Source: Halosimplex halophilum (GTDB lineage Archaea > Halobacteriota > Halobacteria > Halobacteriales > Haloarculaceae). Taken from it: a DNA stretch of 64,000 bases. A model generated the notes under the pieces. It saw only the letters and a list, made by a program, of their open reading frames with translations, did no database searches and was not told the origin of the DNA. Within the stretch, counting starts at the first letter, position 1, and the number at the start of each line of letters is the position of its first letter. This document shows, one piece after another, positions 17,753 to 27,222 of this stretch. The stretch spans positions 1,302,001-1,366,000 of the forward strand of contig NZ_ML214297.1 in the NCBI RefSeq assembly GCF_004698125.1. The letters are read 5' to 3'. Both the position numbers and the translations under genes were made by a program.

Positions 17753-19540
17753 ATGAGCGGCGTCGCCGACGACGAGCGGGTCTGGTGGAAGGAGGCGGTC
17801 GTCTACCAGGTCTACCCCAAGAGTTTCGCCGACAGCGACGGCGACGGGGTCGGCGACCTGCCGGGGCTGGTCGACCGCGTCGACTACCTCGACGAGCTGG
17901 GCGTCGACGCCGTCTGGCTCAACCCCGTCTACGCCTCGCCGCAGGCCGACAACGGCTACGACATCGCCGACTACCGCGCCATCGACGACGCCTACGGCGA
18001 CATGGGAGACTGGGAACGCCTGCGCGACGAACTCCACGAACGCGGGATTCGTCTGATCATGGACCTGGTGGTCAACCACACCTCCGACGAGCACGAGTGG
18101 TTCCAGCGCTCGCGCCGCGGGGACCGCGAGTACGCCGACTACTACCACTGGGTCGAGGGCGAGCCCGACGAGCCGCCCAACGACTGGGAGTCCGTGTTCG
18201 GCGGCCCCGCCTGGTCCTACGACGACGAGCGCGGGGCGTGGTACCTCCACCTCTTCGACGAGAAACAGCCCGACCTGAACTGGGCCGACCCCGACGTGCG
18301 CGAGTCGGTCTACGACATGATGGAGTGGTGGCTCGACCGGGGCATCGACGGCTTCCGCATGGACGTGATCAACATGATCTCCAAGGCGGCGGGCTACCCC
18401 GACGGCGGCGCGGAGCACTTCATGAACGGCCCGCGCGTCCACGAGTACGTCGGCGAGATGGTCGACGAGGTGCTGGACGACGAGGCGATCCTAGCCGTCG
18501 GCGAGACGCCCGGCGTCTCCGTCGACGACGCCCGCGAGTACGTCGGTGCCGACGGCGACGGCCTCTCGATGCTCTTCCAGTTCGAGCACGTCACCTTCGA
18601 CCACGGCGACGCCAAGTGGGACGCCGGCGAGCCCGACCTCGTCGAGTTCAAGGAGATCCTCGCGAAGTGGCAGGAGGGCCTGGCCGACGAGGGCTGGAAC
18701 TCGCTGTACCTGAACAACCACGACCAGCCCCGCATGGTCTCGCGGTTCGGCGACGACGGTGAGTACCGCCGGAAGTCCGCGAAGCTACTCGGGACGCTCA
18801 CCCACACCCTCGGCGGCACGCCGTTCGTCTACCAGGGCGAGGAGATCGGCATGACGAACGCGCCCTTCGAGTCCCGGGAGGACCTCCGGGACGTGGAGGC
18901 GCGCAACTACGTCGCGTCGGCCGTCGACGATCCCGACGGCCACGCCGACGACTACGAGGACGTGCGCGAGGCCGTCGAGGCGATGTCCCGCGACAACGCC
19001 CGCACCCCGATGCAGTGGAGCGACGAGGCGGCCGCCGGCTTCACCGACGGCGACCCGTGGATCGGTGTCAACCCCAACTACACCGAGGTCAACGTCTCCC
19101 GGGCCCGCACCGACCCCGACTCGGTGTTCCACTACTACTGCGACCTGATCGACCTTCGGGACCGCGACCTGCTCGTCTACGGCGACTTCGAGCTGCTCGC
19201 CCCCGACCACCCGGGCATCTTCGCGTACACCCGCACGCTCGCGGGCGACGGCGACGGACCCACCGAGCGGGCGCTCGTCGTCCTCAACTTCGACGACGAG
19301 CCGACGACGTTCGACGTGCCCGACGGCGTGACCGTCGACGGCCTCGAACTCGCGCTCGCCAACGACGACGCCCCCGAACTCCCGGAGCGGACGCTCGAGC
19401 TCGGCCCGTGGGAGGCGCGGGTCTACCTGACGCCCCCGGTCGACGACCCGGGGGCAGAGACGACGAGTACCGATGCGGCAACCACGGACGCAGCGACCAC
19501 CGGCCGACCGACCGACGACACGACGACCAGAGAACGATGA
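17753..19540 (+). CDS. Alpha-glucosidase, GH13 family (first of tandem pair)
   Basis: This 595-residue enzyme hydrolyses alpha-glucosidic bonds in the cytoplasm (no signal peptide). The GH13 landmarks are all present: VVYQVYPKSF at the start, DLVVNHTS (about 104-111), the nucleophile Asp 204 in GFRMDVINM, the acid Glu 251 in VGETPG, and Asp 324 in NNHDQPR. A C-terminal beta domain is followed by a Thr/Asp-rich tail of about 30 residues. It resembles the oligo-1,6-glucosidase/alpha-glucosidase subfamilies. The stop overlaps the next GH13 gene by four bases. The likely inducer is the sugar brought in by the divergent importer. Confidence 0.92.
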   Translation: MSGVADDERVWWKEAVVYQVYPKSFADSDGDGVGDLPGLVDRVDYLDELGVDAVWLNPVYASPQADNGYDIADYRAIDDAYGDMGDWERLRDELHERGIRLIMDLVVNHTSDEHEWFQRSRRGDREYADYYHWVEGEPDEPPNDWESVFGGPAWSYDDERGAWYLHLFDEKQPDLNWADPDVRESVYDMMEWWLDRGIDGFRMDVINMISKAAGYPDGGAEHFMNGPRVHEYVGEMVDEVLDDEAILAVGETPGVSVDDAREYVGADGDGLSMLFQFEHVTFDHGDAKWDAGEPDLVEFKEILAKWQEGLADEGWNSLYLNNHDQPRMVSRFGDDGEYRRKSAKLLGTLTHTLGGTPFVYQGEEIGMTNAPFESREDLRDVEARNYVASAVDDPDGHADDYEDVREAVEAMSRDNARTPMQWSDEAAAGFTDGDPWIGVNPNYTEVNVSRARTDPDSVFHYYCDLIDLRDRDLLVYGDFELLAPDHPGIFAYTRTLAGDGDGPTERALVVLNFDDEPTTFDVPDGVTVDGLELALANDDAPELPERTLELGPWEARVYLTPPVDDPGAETTSTDAATTDAATTGRPTDDTTTRER

Positions 19541-21228
19541 CAGGGCAGCGACAGACACAGGAGAGTCGTATCGACCGCGAGTGGTGGAAGGAGGCAGTCG
19601 TCTACCAGATCTACCCGCGGAGCTTCGCGGACAGCGACGGCGACGGCGTCGGCGACATCCCGGGGATCACCGAGCGCGTCGACTACCTCGACGAACTCGG
19701 GGTCGACGTGGTGTGGCTCTCGCCGGTCTACGACTCGCCGAACCACGACAACGGCTACGACATCCGCGACTACCGCGCCATCAACGAGGAGTTCGGCGAC
19801 ATGGCCGACTGGGAGGCGCTGCGCGACGAACTCCACGACCGGGACATGAAGCTCATCATGGACCTGGTGGTCAACCACACCTCCAACGAACACGAGTGGT
19901 TCCAGCGCTCGCGCCGCGAGGAGGGCGAGTACGCCGACTACTACCACTGGGTCGAGGGCGAACCCGACGAGCCCCCGAACAACTGGGAGTCGCTGTTCGG
20001 CGGGTCGGCGTGGTCGTGGGACGACGAACGGGAGGCGTGGTACCTCCACGTCTTCAACGAGAACCAGCCCGACCTCAACTGGCGCAACCCCGACGTGCGA
20101 GAAGCGGTCAAAGACATCGTCACCTGGTGGGTCGAGAAGGGCATCGACGGCTTCCGCATGGACGCCATCAGTCACCTCTCCAAGCGGGAAGGCTACCCCG
20201 ACGGCGACCCCGACGAGGAGGGGCCGCTCGGCTCGGAGCACTACACCTTCGGCCCGCGGCTGGGCGAGTACCTCGACGAACTCGGCGCGGTCGTCCCCGA
20301 GGCGGCGATGTCCGCCGGGGAGATGGGCGGCGCCGACGCCGACGACGCCCGAGAGTTCGTCCAGCGGGGGGACTGCCTGGACATGGTGTTCCACTTCGAC
20401 CACCTCGACGTCGACCAGGCCGACGACTGGACCGACGACAACTGGGGCGAGTGGAGCCTTCCGGAGTTCAAGGAGCTGATGACCCGCAACCAGCGGGAAG
20501 TCGCCGAACCCGCCTGGGAAGCGCTGTTCCTCGGCAACCACGACCACCCGCGGATCGTCTCGCGGTTCGGCGACGACTCCTACCGCCGGCGCTCGGCGAA
20601 GTGCATCGCCACCTTCCTGCTGACGATGCGGGGCACCCCCTACCTCTACCAGGGACAGGAGCTCGGGATGACCAACACCGAGTTCGAGAGTCTGGAGGAG
20701 ATCGACGACGTGATGACGGTCGGCCTCGTCGAGGACATGCTCGACGCCGGGACCGTCGACGCCTTCGACGACGTGCGCGAGGCGGTCAACTACCGCAGCC
20801 GCGACCACGCCCGCACGCCGATGCACTGGTCCGACGACGAGCGGGCCGGCTTCACGGACGGCGAGCCGTGGCTGCCCGTCAACGACAACTACACCGAGAT
20901 CAACGCCGCGGCCGCCCGCGCCGACGACGGGTCCGTCTTCCACCACTACCGCCGGCTGATCGACCTCCGGGACGACGACCCCGTGTTCGTCTACGGCGAC
21001 TACGACCCGCTCGTCCCCGACGACGAACAGTTCTTCGCGTTCACCCGAACCCTCGACGGCGAACGGCGGCTCGTCGTCTGTAACTGGTCCGACGAACGGG
21101 CGACGTTCGAGCCCGGGGACTTCGCCGCGACCGACGCCGAGGTCCTGCTCGCCAACTGCGACGACCCGCCGGCCGACCCCGTCGGCGCGACCTTCCGCCC
21201 GTTCGAGGCGGTCGTCTACGCCTGCTAG
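19537..21228 (+). CDS. Alpha-glucosidase, GH13 family (second of tandem pair)
   Basis: This 563-residue paralogue is closely similar along its length to the preceding enzyme, pointing to tandem duplication. It carries VVYQIYPRSF, DLVVNHTSNEHEW, nucleophile Asp near 209 (GFRMDAISHL), the acid Glu in SAGEMGG and NHDHPR. Differences around the acid residue (SAGEMGG against AVGETPG) and HLSKREGYPDGDPDEEG suggest distinct substrate preference. Start and stop are clear. It ends convergently with the next minus-strand gene, overlapping by four bases. Confidence 0.92.
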   Translation: MTGQRQTQESRIDREWWKEAVVYQIYPRSFADSDGDGVGDIPGITERVDYLDELGVDVVWLSPVYDSPNHDNGYDIRDYRAINEEFGDMADWEALRDELHDRDMKLIMDLVVNHTSNEHEWFQRSRREEGEYADYYHWVEGEPDEPPNNWESLFGGSAWSWDDEREAWYLHVFNENQPDLNWRNPDVREAVKDIVTWWVEKGIDGFRMDAISHLSKREGYPDGDPDEEGPLGSEHYTFGPRLGEYLDELGAVVPEAAMSAGEMGGADADDAREFVQRGDCLDMVFHFDHLDVDQADDWTDDNWGEWSLPEFKELMTRNQREVAEPAWEALFLGNHDHPRIVSRFGDDSYRRRSAKCIATFLLTMRGTPYLYQGQELGMTNTEFESLEEIDDVMTVGLVEDMLDAGTVDAFDDVREAVNYRSRDHARTPMHWSDDERAGFTDGEPWLPVNDNYTEINAAAARADDGSVFHHYRRLIDLRDDDPVFVYGDYDPLVPDDEQFFAFTRTLDGERRLVVCNWSDERATFEPGDFAATDAEVLLANCDDPPADPVGATFRPFEAVVYAC

Positions 21229-21863
21229 TAGCCGGTTCCGAGGTAGGTGTGGACCGCCTCGCCGGACTCGAGCACGTCCGCGAGCGCCACCGCGAAGTCC
21301 TCCATCGAGATGTAGCTGTCGCCCCCGTCGTCGGCGACGAGTTCGCCCTCCGCGGTGCGGTACTCCCCGGTCCGCTCGCCGGGTTCGATCAGCGCGGCCG
21401 GCGCGAGGTACGTCCACTCCAGGTCGTCGGCCTCCGCCAGGACCTCGTAGGCGTCGATGGCCGCCCGGGCGAGCGGCTCCCACTCGTCGGGGAAGTCGTC
21501 GGTCTCGACGAGACGGGTGTCCGGTCCGACGTACAGGCCGCCGGCGCCGCCCGTCCAGACGAGCCGGTCGACCGACGCCCGTCGCAGCCCCTCGACGGTC
21601 GCCTCCATCATCTCCACGAGTACGGCCGGGTCCTCGCCCTCTCCCGGGCCGAGCGCGCTGGCGACGGCGTCGTGGCCGGTCGCCAGCCGGGCCACGGCGT
21701 CCGGATCGCTCGCGTCGCCCGACACGGCGACGAACGACGGGTCGTCGACCCCCTCGACCGTCCCGCTCCGCGAGACGCCCGTGACCTCGTGGCCGCGGTC
21801 GAGCAGTTCCGACGCGACGCGCCGTCCGATCCGTCCGCTCGCTCCGAGCAGCAGTACGCGCAT
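21225..21863 (-). CDS. NAD(P)-binding atypical short-chain dehydrogenase
   Basis: This 212-residue Rossmann-fold protein has LLLGASGRIGR, the GxxGxxG-type nucleotide loop at residues 5-13. It then has SRSG and VSGDASDPDAV, the loop pattern of NmrA/flavin-reductase-like SDR proteins. The usual YxxxK catalytic pair is not evident, which fits the atypical (a5) class. No cofactor partner is nearby. Function is likely a reductase or a redox sensor. Confidence 0.8.
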   Translation of the reverse strand: MRVLLLGASGRIGRRVASELLDRGHEVTGVSRSGTVEGVDDPSFVAVSGDASDPDAVARLATGHDAVASALGPGEGEDPAVLVEMMEATVEGLRRASVDRLVWTGGAGGLYVGPDTRLVETDDFPDEWEPLARAAIDAYEVLAEADDLEWTYLAPAALIEPGERTGEYRTAEGELVADDGGDSYISMEDFAVALADVLESGEAVHTYLGTGY

Positions 21864-21971
21864 GAGTGAGGGTTGGAACCTGAGAGACATATAACCGCAC
21901 CACTCCGCGGCGGCGAAATCACACCGTTCGGTACCCGGTCGCCCCGATCCGTCCGGTCGGCGGCCGCCGGG

Positions 21972-22571
21972 TCAGAACCCCCAGCGCAGACCGGACATGG
22001 TGGCGACGATGGCGACCATCAGCAGCAGTTCGACCATGCTCAGCATGCCGTACTTCCTGTTGAGGTCGGCGAGTCGCTCGTGGTCGGTGTCCTCGGCGGC
22101 GATCTCGTCGAACATCCCCGCCGTGAACTTGTGCAGCGGCCCGAACCCGAGGACCAGCAGCGCGACCGCGAGCCCGAGCGCCGCCCACAGCGACGGCGTC
22201 GGCGACGCCCACAGCCCCATCATGTCGGCGAGGCCGATCCCGGAGCCGACGACCCCGACCGAGACCGGTTCCATGAGCAGGTTCATCTTCGGGACGAACC
22301 CCTCGGCGAACTCGACGTTCGCCTCCTCGGAGAGGCTGCCCATGACGGGCCCGAGGACGACCGCACCGAGCACCGCCGTCCCGAACCAGAAGGCGCCCAG
22401 GAACAGGTGGACGGTGAACATGACCCGGACGTCGCCCGACAGGTACCCCACCACGGGCAGCAACAGCGGGACGAGGACCGCCCCGATCGCGAACGGCCTG
22501 GACGCGGCCAGCGCCATGAACCGGTACCGTTCGCGGCGATTCGTCGGTCGCTGTATCTCTGCTAGTGACAT
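21972..22571 (-). CDS. Polytopic membrane protein, unknown function
   Basis: This 199-residue protein has about five hydrophobic helices. HLFLGAFWFGTA and a later HKFTAGMFDE carry the only prominent His residues. The ATG at 22571 is chosen over one 11 codons upstream. CopD- or DUF2269-like copper and haem membrane proteins have a similar size and layout, but I cannot make a firm match. It stands alone. Confidence 0.6.
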   Translation of the reverse strand: MSLAEIQRPTNRRERYRFMALAASRPFAIGAVLVPLLLPVVGYLSGDVRVMFTVHLFLGAFWFGTAVLGAVVLGPVMGSLSEEANVEFAEGFVPKMNLLMEPVSVGVVGSGIGLADMMGLWASPTPSLWAALGLAVALLVLGFGPLHKFTAGMFDEIAAEDTDHERLADLNRKYGMLSMVELLLMVAIVATMSGLRWGF

Positions 22572-22796
22572 CGCATCCCACACTCCATGGCAAGGTAATT
22601 CCAACTATCGTACAAAAATGCCGTGGGTCGGTGGCTCCGGACGGGTCGCTCGACCGCGCGGGCGACTGCGCGATCGTCGCCGCAGGACCGGGCCGTCGCC
22701 GCCGTCGCACCGGTGCTGTCGGTGCCGGTCGAGGTACTGGTTCCGGGCGGGACCTCCACAAAGGATTCAATTCAGCCGGGAGTCTCCCCGGCCGAT

Positions 22797-23156
22797 ATGG
22801 TTTCCCGCCGGGCGCGTGTGGCCGTCGCTGTCGTTGTCCTCGTCCTCGGAGCCCTGGTCGCGGTATCGCTCGCCCAGCAGCGCGCGCTCGCCGCCGAGCG
22901 GACCCACGTCACGGACCGCCTCGACGACGCGTCGTGTCTTTCCGGCTGGGGCGTCGACGAGGGGACGGCGACGAGAGAGGTGTCGGTCACTGGGGCAGGC
23001 GTCGCCGGCCTGGCGGTCACCGTGCGCGTCCCGTACGCGTACACGCGGCCCCTCGGCAACGAGACACTGCACGCCGACGCGGCCGCGGCGGCGACCTACC
23101 GCGTGTCCGTCACGGGGGCGCACCGCATGGCTGGCGACAGTATCGACCCGTGTTGA
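22797..23156 (+). CDS. Small membrane-anchored extracytoplasmic protein
   Basis: This 119-residue protein has a basic N-terminus (VSRRARV), one long hydrophobic helix (about 8-26), then a beta-rich outer domain. Two Cys residues, near position 48 and the last residue, could form a disulfide. No family is recognised. Confidence 0.5.
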   Translation: MVSRRARVAVAVVVLVLGALVAVSLAQQRALAAERTHVTDRLDDASCLSGWGVDEGTATREVSVTGAGVAGLAVTVRVPYAYTRPLGNETLHADAAAAATYRVSVTGAHRMAGDSIDPC

Positions 23157-23453
23157 GGGCACGGCGCACGATACAGACGACCGTCACGCGGAAGCTGACT
23201 AGGGACGCTCGTGGCACGAGCACCCCGGAACTTCACCGGCCCCGTTCGATATAGCGATATACAATGTATCGTCGGCTCGCGAACCGTTCGCGAGGTGGAT
23301 CGCCGACGGCCGGATCTGCGGTTCAGATCACGTTTCTTGGCGCCTCTCCGGTCGATAGGGCGGTCACTATCCGGAGATACCGACGAGAGGCGACGAGCGC
23401 GTGTCGCGAAAGGAAGCGGCGGTCGTGGGTGCGGGAGTCGGGCGCCGGCGGCC

Positions 23454-23795
23454 CTACTCCGAGTACAGCGAGTAGACGATGACGGCGAAGCCGGCCGCCG
23501 TCAGCGCGCTCTCGATGGCGAGCGCGAAGTCGGCGACGGTCTGGTTGTCGACGTTCCCGCCGAAGAAGGGGACGTTCACGCCGAACAGCGAGAAGCGTAT
23601 CGCCTGGTCGATGGCGCCCGCGAGGAAGGTTCCCGCCGTGACGATCCCGAACCCGACCGCGAGATACCACAGCGGCCGGGCGCCGCTCCGGCGGTAGGCC
23701 TTGTAGGAGAAGTAGGTGATCATCCCGCCGAGGATGAGCGTGATGGTCTTCAACGCGACGAGTACGACCGTTCCGGGTGTAGCGTGTGGGCTCAT
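23454..23795 (-). CDS. Four-TM membrane protein (DUF7521-like)
   Basis: This 113-residue protein has four helices: residues about 8-28, 43-63, a third near 80, and a C-terminal one. YKAYRRSGARPLWYL sits between the first two. Haloarchaea often encode such proteins directly after a winged-helix regulator, as here, where its ATG overlaps the regulator stop (ATGA at 23792). It is perhaps a membrane partner of that regulator. Confidence 0.65.
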   Translation of the reverse strand: MSPHATPGTVVLVALKTITLILGGMITYFSYKAYRRSGARPLWYLAVGFGIVTAGTFLAGAIDQAIRFSLFGVNVPFFGGNVDNQTVADFALAIESALTAAGFAVIVYSLYSE

Positions 23796-24169
23796 GTTTC
23801 CTTGCGCACCTCCGACCAGAGCGATTCGAGCCGCTGGTCCGGCGTCCGGGGCCGACGGGCGATCTCGGTTTCGAACTCGCGCTCCTCGGTCAAAGCGATG
23901 ACGACTTCCTCGAAGTCGACCTCGTAGATGCTGGCGTGCTGGCCGTCGGGGCGGATCTCGGTGCCCTCGAACAGGAGCTGGGCCTCCTCCAGCCGGTCGA
24001 GCTTCCGGTAGGTCGTCGAGAGAGGGATGTCGCTGGCCTCGGAGATTTCGCTGGCGGTCATCGGTTCCTCCAGCGCGCTGACGATGGCCCGGCAGTCGGG
24101 GTCGTCGAGCGCGTCCAGCACGTCCTGGAGGGCCGGCGCCTCGTCGTCCGCGAACGGGTCACGGACCAT
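23792..24169 (-). CDS. Winged-helix transcriptional regulator
   Basis: This 125-residue ArsR/MarR-like protein has ALDDPDCRAIVSAL, then MTASEISEASDIPLSTTYRKLDRL as the recognition helix, and a wing. An acidic C-terminal helical part (about 75-125) follows. It is the first gene of a pair with the four-TM protein. The ligand is unknown. Autoregulation is plausible. Confidence 0.78.
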   Translation of the reverse strand: MVRDPFADDEAPALQDVLDALDDPDCRAIVSALEEPMTASEISEASDIPLSTTYRKLDRLEEAQLLFEGTEIRPDGQHASIYEVDFEEVVIALTEEREFETEIARRPRTPDQRLESLWSEVRKET

Positions 24170-24333
24170 TGCTAGCGGCCACTTACCGGACGACCGTTAT
24201 AGTCGCACCGACACACGACGGCCGCGATCGGCCGCGACTCCCCGAGAGCGACCGGTCCCGACGCCTCGGACACGTCACACGATCCGGACATATCCGAGCG
24301 GTCGTCCGACGAGCCGGCGTGTGCTCCGACCGC

Positions 24334-25458
24334 TCAGGGTCGGCCCTCCGTCCGGACCGCCTCGGTCGCGTCCTCCCAGGGGAGCGGGCCGTCGTAGTCC
24401 GGCGGGACGTACCCGCAGAGCGGGTCGCTCGCCAGCGGGTCGCCGGTGTGGGCGTACGCCCGCGACCGGCTCCCGCCGCAGACATTTCGGAACGGACAGG
24501 CGCCGCACTTCCCGCGCAGTTCGTCGCGGTCCCGCAGCGCCGTGAACAGTTCCGACTCGCGGTACACCTCGGCGACGTGGTCCTCGGGCACCGTGCCTGC
24601 GGACTTCGGGAGGAACCCCGAGGGGTACACCTCGCCGGTGTGGCTGACAAACGCGAAGCCGTCCCCCGCGAGGACGCTCGCCCGCCGGTTCTCGTCGGCC
24701 GTGGGAGCGTCGCCCGACGCCCCGCCCTCCGACTCGGCGGCCGCCTGCCGGCGGACCCGCCGGTAGTGGGGCGCCTCCGTCGTCTTCAGGCCGAACGGCG
24801 CCTCGTCGGCCACCTCGGCCAGCCACTCCATGACCCGCTCGGCCCGGTCGGGTGCGATGGGGTCAAGCACCTGTCCGCGGCCGACGGGGACGAGGAAGAA
24901 CACGCTCCACAGCACCGCGCCGAGGTCGGCCACCACGTCCCGGATCGCCGGCAGGTCCTCGACGGTGTCGGCGCAGACCGTGGTGTTGATCTGCAGCGGG
25001 ATCCCCGCCTGTTGGGCCTGTCTCGCGGCCCGCATGGTCGCCTCGAAACTCCCCGATTCGCCGCGGAAGGCGTCGTGGCGCTCGGGCGTCGCGCCGTCCA
25101 CGCTCAGGGCCATCCGCTTGAGGCCGGCGTCGGCCAGGTCCCCGATGGCGCCGGCGTCGAGTTCGTCCGTGCCGCTGGGCGTCAGCGAGACCGTGAGCCC
25201 CTGGTCGGTCCCGTAGTCGACCAGTTCCACCAGGTCCGGCCGTTTCATCGGGTCGCCGCCCGAGAGGACGACCAGCTGGCGGTCGCCGAAGTCCGCCGCC
25301 TGGCCGAGCAGCCGCTTCCCCTCGGCCGTCGAGAGCTCGTCGGGGTGGCGGGCCGGCCGGGCGTCGGCCCGGCAGTGGTCGCAGGTCAGCTCGCAGGCCT
25401 GGGTGACCTCCCAGATGAGCACGAGCGGCCGCTCGGCGGTGTCGACCGGCGGCCGCAT
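24334..25458 (-). CDS. Radical SAM/SPASM protein, AhbD-like
   Basis: This 374-residue protein has a radical SAM Cys motif CELTCDHC near residue 22, SGGDPM for SAM binding, and a C-terminal SPASM Cys cluster (CGACPFRNVCGG...C). It resembles AhbD/TIGR04053 proteins, which decarboxylate coproporphyrin in the alternative haem route or modify peptides. The start at 25458 is preceded by GGAGGTG at about 6 nt. A GTG at 25575 would add 39 residues. A possible 30-codon micro-ORF (25458-25550) ends on this ATG (TGATG). It is divergent from the AhbC-like gene set. Confidence 0.8.
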   Translation of the reverse strand: MRPPVDTAERPLVLIWEVTQACELTCDHCRADARPARHPDELSTAEGKRLLGQAADFGDRQLVVLSGGDPMKRPDLVELVDYGTDQGLTVSLTPSGTDELDAGAIGDLADAGLKRMALSVDGATPERHDAFRGESGSFEATMRAARQAQQAGIPLQINTTVCADTVEDLPAIRDVVADLGAVLWSVFFLVPVGRGQVLDPIAPDRAERVMEWLAEVADEAPFGLKTTEAPHYRRVRRQAAAESEGGASGDAPTADENRRASVLAGDGFAFVSHTGEVYPSGFLPKSAGTVPEDHVAEVYRESELFTALRDRDELRGKCGACPFRNVCGGSRSRAYAHTGDPLASDPLCGYVPPDYDGPLPWEDATEAVRTEGRP

Positions 25459-25624
25459 CAGCGCCACCTCCGTCGGCGAGCGGTCGGGCGGTCTCGGTCC
25501 CGTTCCGGCCGTCCCTCGGCGCCCGGCGGCCCCGTTCGGGTCTCGGTCATCGCCCCGAAGTTCGGGCCGCTCCACCTAAGCGGGCGACCGCGTTCCCAGT
25601 GTCTGAAAATACGGTCGGGTGGGT

Positions 25625-26011
25625 ATGAATGGCGAGTCCGTCCCGTCCGATATGTCCGACCCCGACCCCGACGCCGGCCCCGACGACCGCGCCCCGGGTG
25701 ACGCGCTCGACGCGACCGTCGACGCGCCCCGCGGCGACGTGACCCGGGAGTGGGAGCTGTTCGTCCGCGAGGAGTCCGACGAGCCGCTGACCCACGCCGG
25801 CAGCGTCAGCGCCCCCTCGGCCGAGATCGCCCGCGAGCAGGCCGAACGGCTGTTCGGCTGGACCGCCGAGACGCTGTGGCTCTGCCCCGCCGACGAGACC
25901 CGGCGGTTCGCCGCCGACGGCGTCGCGCTCTCCGACCGCGCCGGCGACGGCAAGACCGACGGATCGACCAGGGCGGCCGGAGCGACCGCCGCCGGGGGTG
26001 ACGAGGCGTGA
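25625..26011 (+). CDS. PaaB-like radical-SAM-partnered protein (Htur_1727 type)
   Basis: This 128-residue protein has a disordered Asp/Pro N-terminus, then DAPRGDVTREWELFVRE, HAGSVSAPSAEIAREQAERLFG and ETLWLCPADETRRF. The core has the strand-helix layout of PaaB (WEVFVR...HVGS...A...A...W.VP). Databases call such haloarchaeal proteins candidate RiPP substrates partnered with radical SAM enzymes (from memory). Its start ATG is about 15 nt after an AAAATAC box. Its stop overlaps the next GTG by four bases, so it is co-translated with the radical SAM gene. Confidence 0.7.
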   Translation: MNGESVPSDMSDPDPDAGPDDRAPGDALDATVDAPRGDVTREWELFVREESDEPLTHAGSVSAPSAEIAREQAERLFGWTAETLWLCPADETRRFAADGVALSDRAGDGKTDGSTRAAGATAAGGDEA

Positions 26012-27222
26012 TCTCGGTCAGCAAACTCCTCTGTGACCTGGACGCGGAGGGCGACGGGCTCCGCTACGACGCCGCCGACGAGTCCGAGAAAGAGCAGATC
26101 CGCGAGCGCAAGCAGCGCCGGCCGGTCGTCGTCTGGAACTGCACGAAGCAGTGCAACCTCTACTGCGACCACTGCTACGCGGCCGCCGAGACCGAGCCCG
26201 CCCCCGGCGAGATGACCACCGCCGAGGGCAAGCAGTTCCTCGACGAACTCGCCGAGTTCGGCGCACCCGTGGTGCTCTTCTCGGGCGGCGAACCGCTGGC
26301 CAGGGAGGACCTCGTCGAGCTGGTCGCCCACGCCAGCGACGCCGGGCTCCGGCCGGTCCTCTCGACCAACGGGACGCTGCTGACCGAGGAGCGCGCCGAC
26401 CGACTCCGCGAGGCGGGACTCAAGTACGTCGGCGTCTCCGTCGACGGGATGCCCGAGCGCAACGACGCCTTCCGCGGTCAGGAAGGCGCCTTCGAGCGCG
26501 CGCTGGAGGGCATCGAGGCATCCCAGGCCGCCGGGCTGAAGACCGGGCTCCGCTACACGATCACCCGCCACAACGCCGACGACCTGGAGGACGTGGTGGA
26601 ACTGCTGGCCGACCGCGGCGTCGACCGCTTCTGTTTCTACCACCTCGACTACGGCGGCCGCGGCGCGGAGATCCAGGACGTGGACCTGACGCCCGACGAG
26701 CGCCGCGAGGCGGTTCGCCGGGTCTGCGAGCTGACCCGCGAGTACCACGACCGGGGCCACGAGATCGAGACGCTGCTGGTGGGCAACTACGCCGACGCGG
26801 GCTACCTCGTCGAGTACGCTCGCCGGGAACTGGGCGAGGCGATGGCCGACCGGATCCACGGCTACCTCCTGGAGAACGGCGGCGACCCGACGGGCGAGCG
26901 GATCGCCGACGTGGACTACCAGGGCAACGTCCACCTCACCCAGTTCTGGCAGGGCTACTCGCTTGGCAACGTCCGCGACCGCCCGTTCGGCGAGGTCTGG
27001 ACCGACGAGTCGAACCCGCTGCTGGGCGCGCTGCGCGAACGGGAGGAGCACCTCACCGGTCGCTGTGCCGACTGCCAGTACCAGGACATCTGCCGGGGCG
27101 CCTCCCGGCTCCGGGCGCTGTCCGACGGGGACGACCCCTTCGGCCCCGACCCGCAGTGCTATCTCACGCCCGAGGAGCGCGGGATCGACGGCGAGACGGG
27201 CGCTCCGGAGCCTGCGGACTGA
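26008..27222 (+). CDS. Radical SAM protein, AhbC-like (alternative haem synthesis)
   Basis: This 404-residue protein begins ISVSKLLCD and has RPVVVWNCTKQCNLYCDHCYA (CxxxCxxC cluster at about 51-58), FSGGEP, and STNGT. The C-terminal SPASM-type Cys set is CADCQYQDIC with a final C. The N-terminus and order match AhbC, which removes acetate side chains from didecarboxysirohaem. A haloarchaeal peptide-modifying enzyme is the main alternative because of its partner. GTG start, overlapping the upstream PaaB-like gene. All cluster Cys residues are intact. Confidence 0.8.
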   Translation: MISVSKLLCDLDAEGDGLRYDAADESEKEQIRERKQRRPVVVWNCTKQCNLYCDHCYAAAETEPAPGEMTTAEGKQFLDELAEFGAPVVLFSGGEPLAREDLVELVAHASDAGLRPVLSTNGTLLTEERADRLREAGLKYVGVSVDGMPERNDAFRGQEGAFERALEGIEASQAAGLKTGLRYTITRHNADDLEDVVELLADRGVDRFCFYHLDYGGRGAEIQDVDLTPDERREAVRRVCELTREYHDRGHEIETLLVGNYADAGYLVEYARRELGEAMADRIHGYLLENGGDPTGERIADVDYQGNVHLTQFWQGYSLGNVRDRPFGEVWTDESNPLLGALREREEHLTGRCADCQYQDICRGASRLRALSDGDDPFGPDPQCYLTPEERGIDGETGAPEPAD

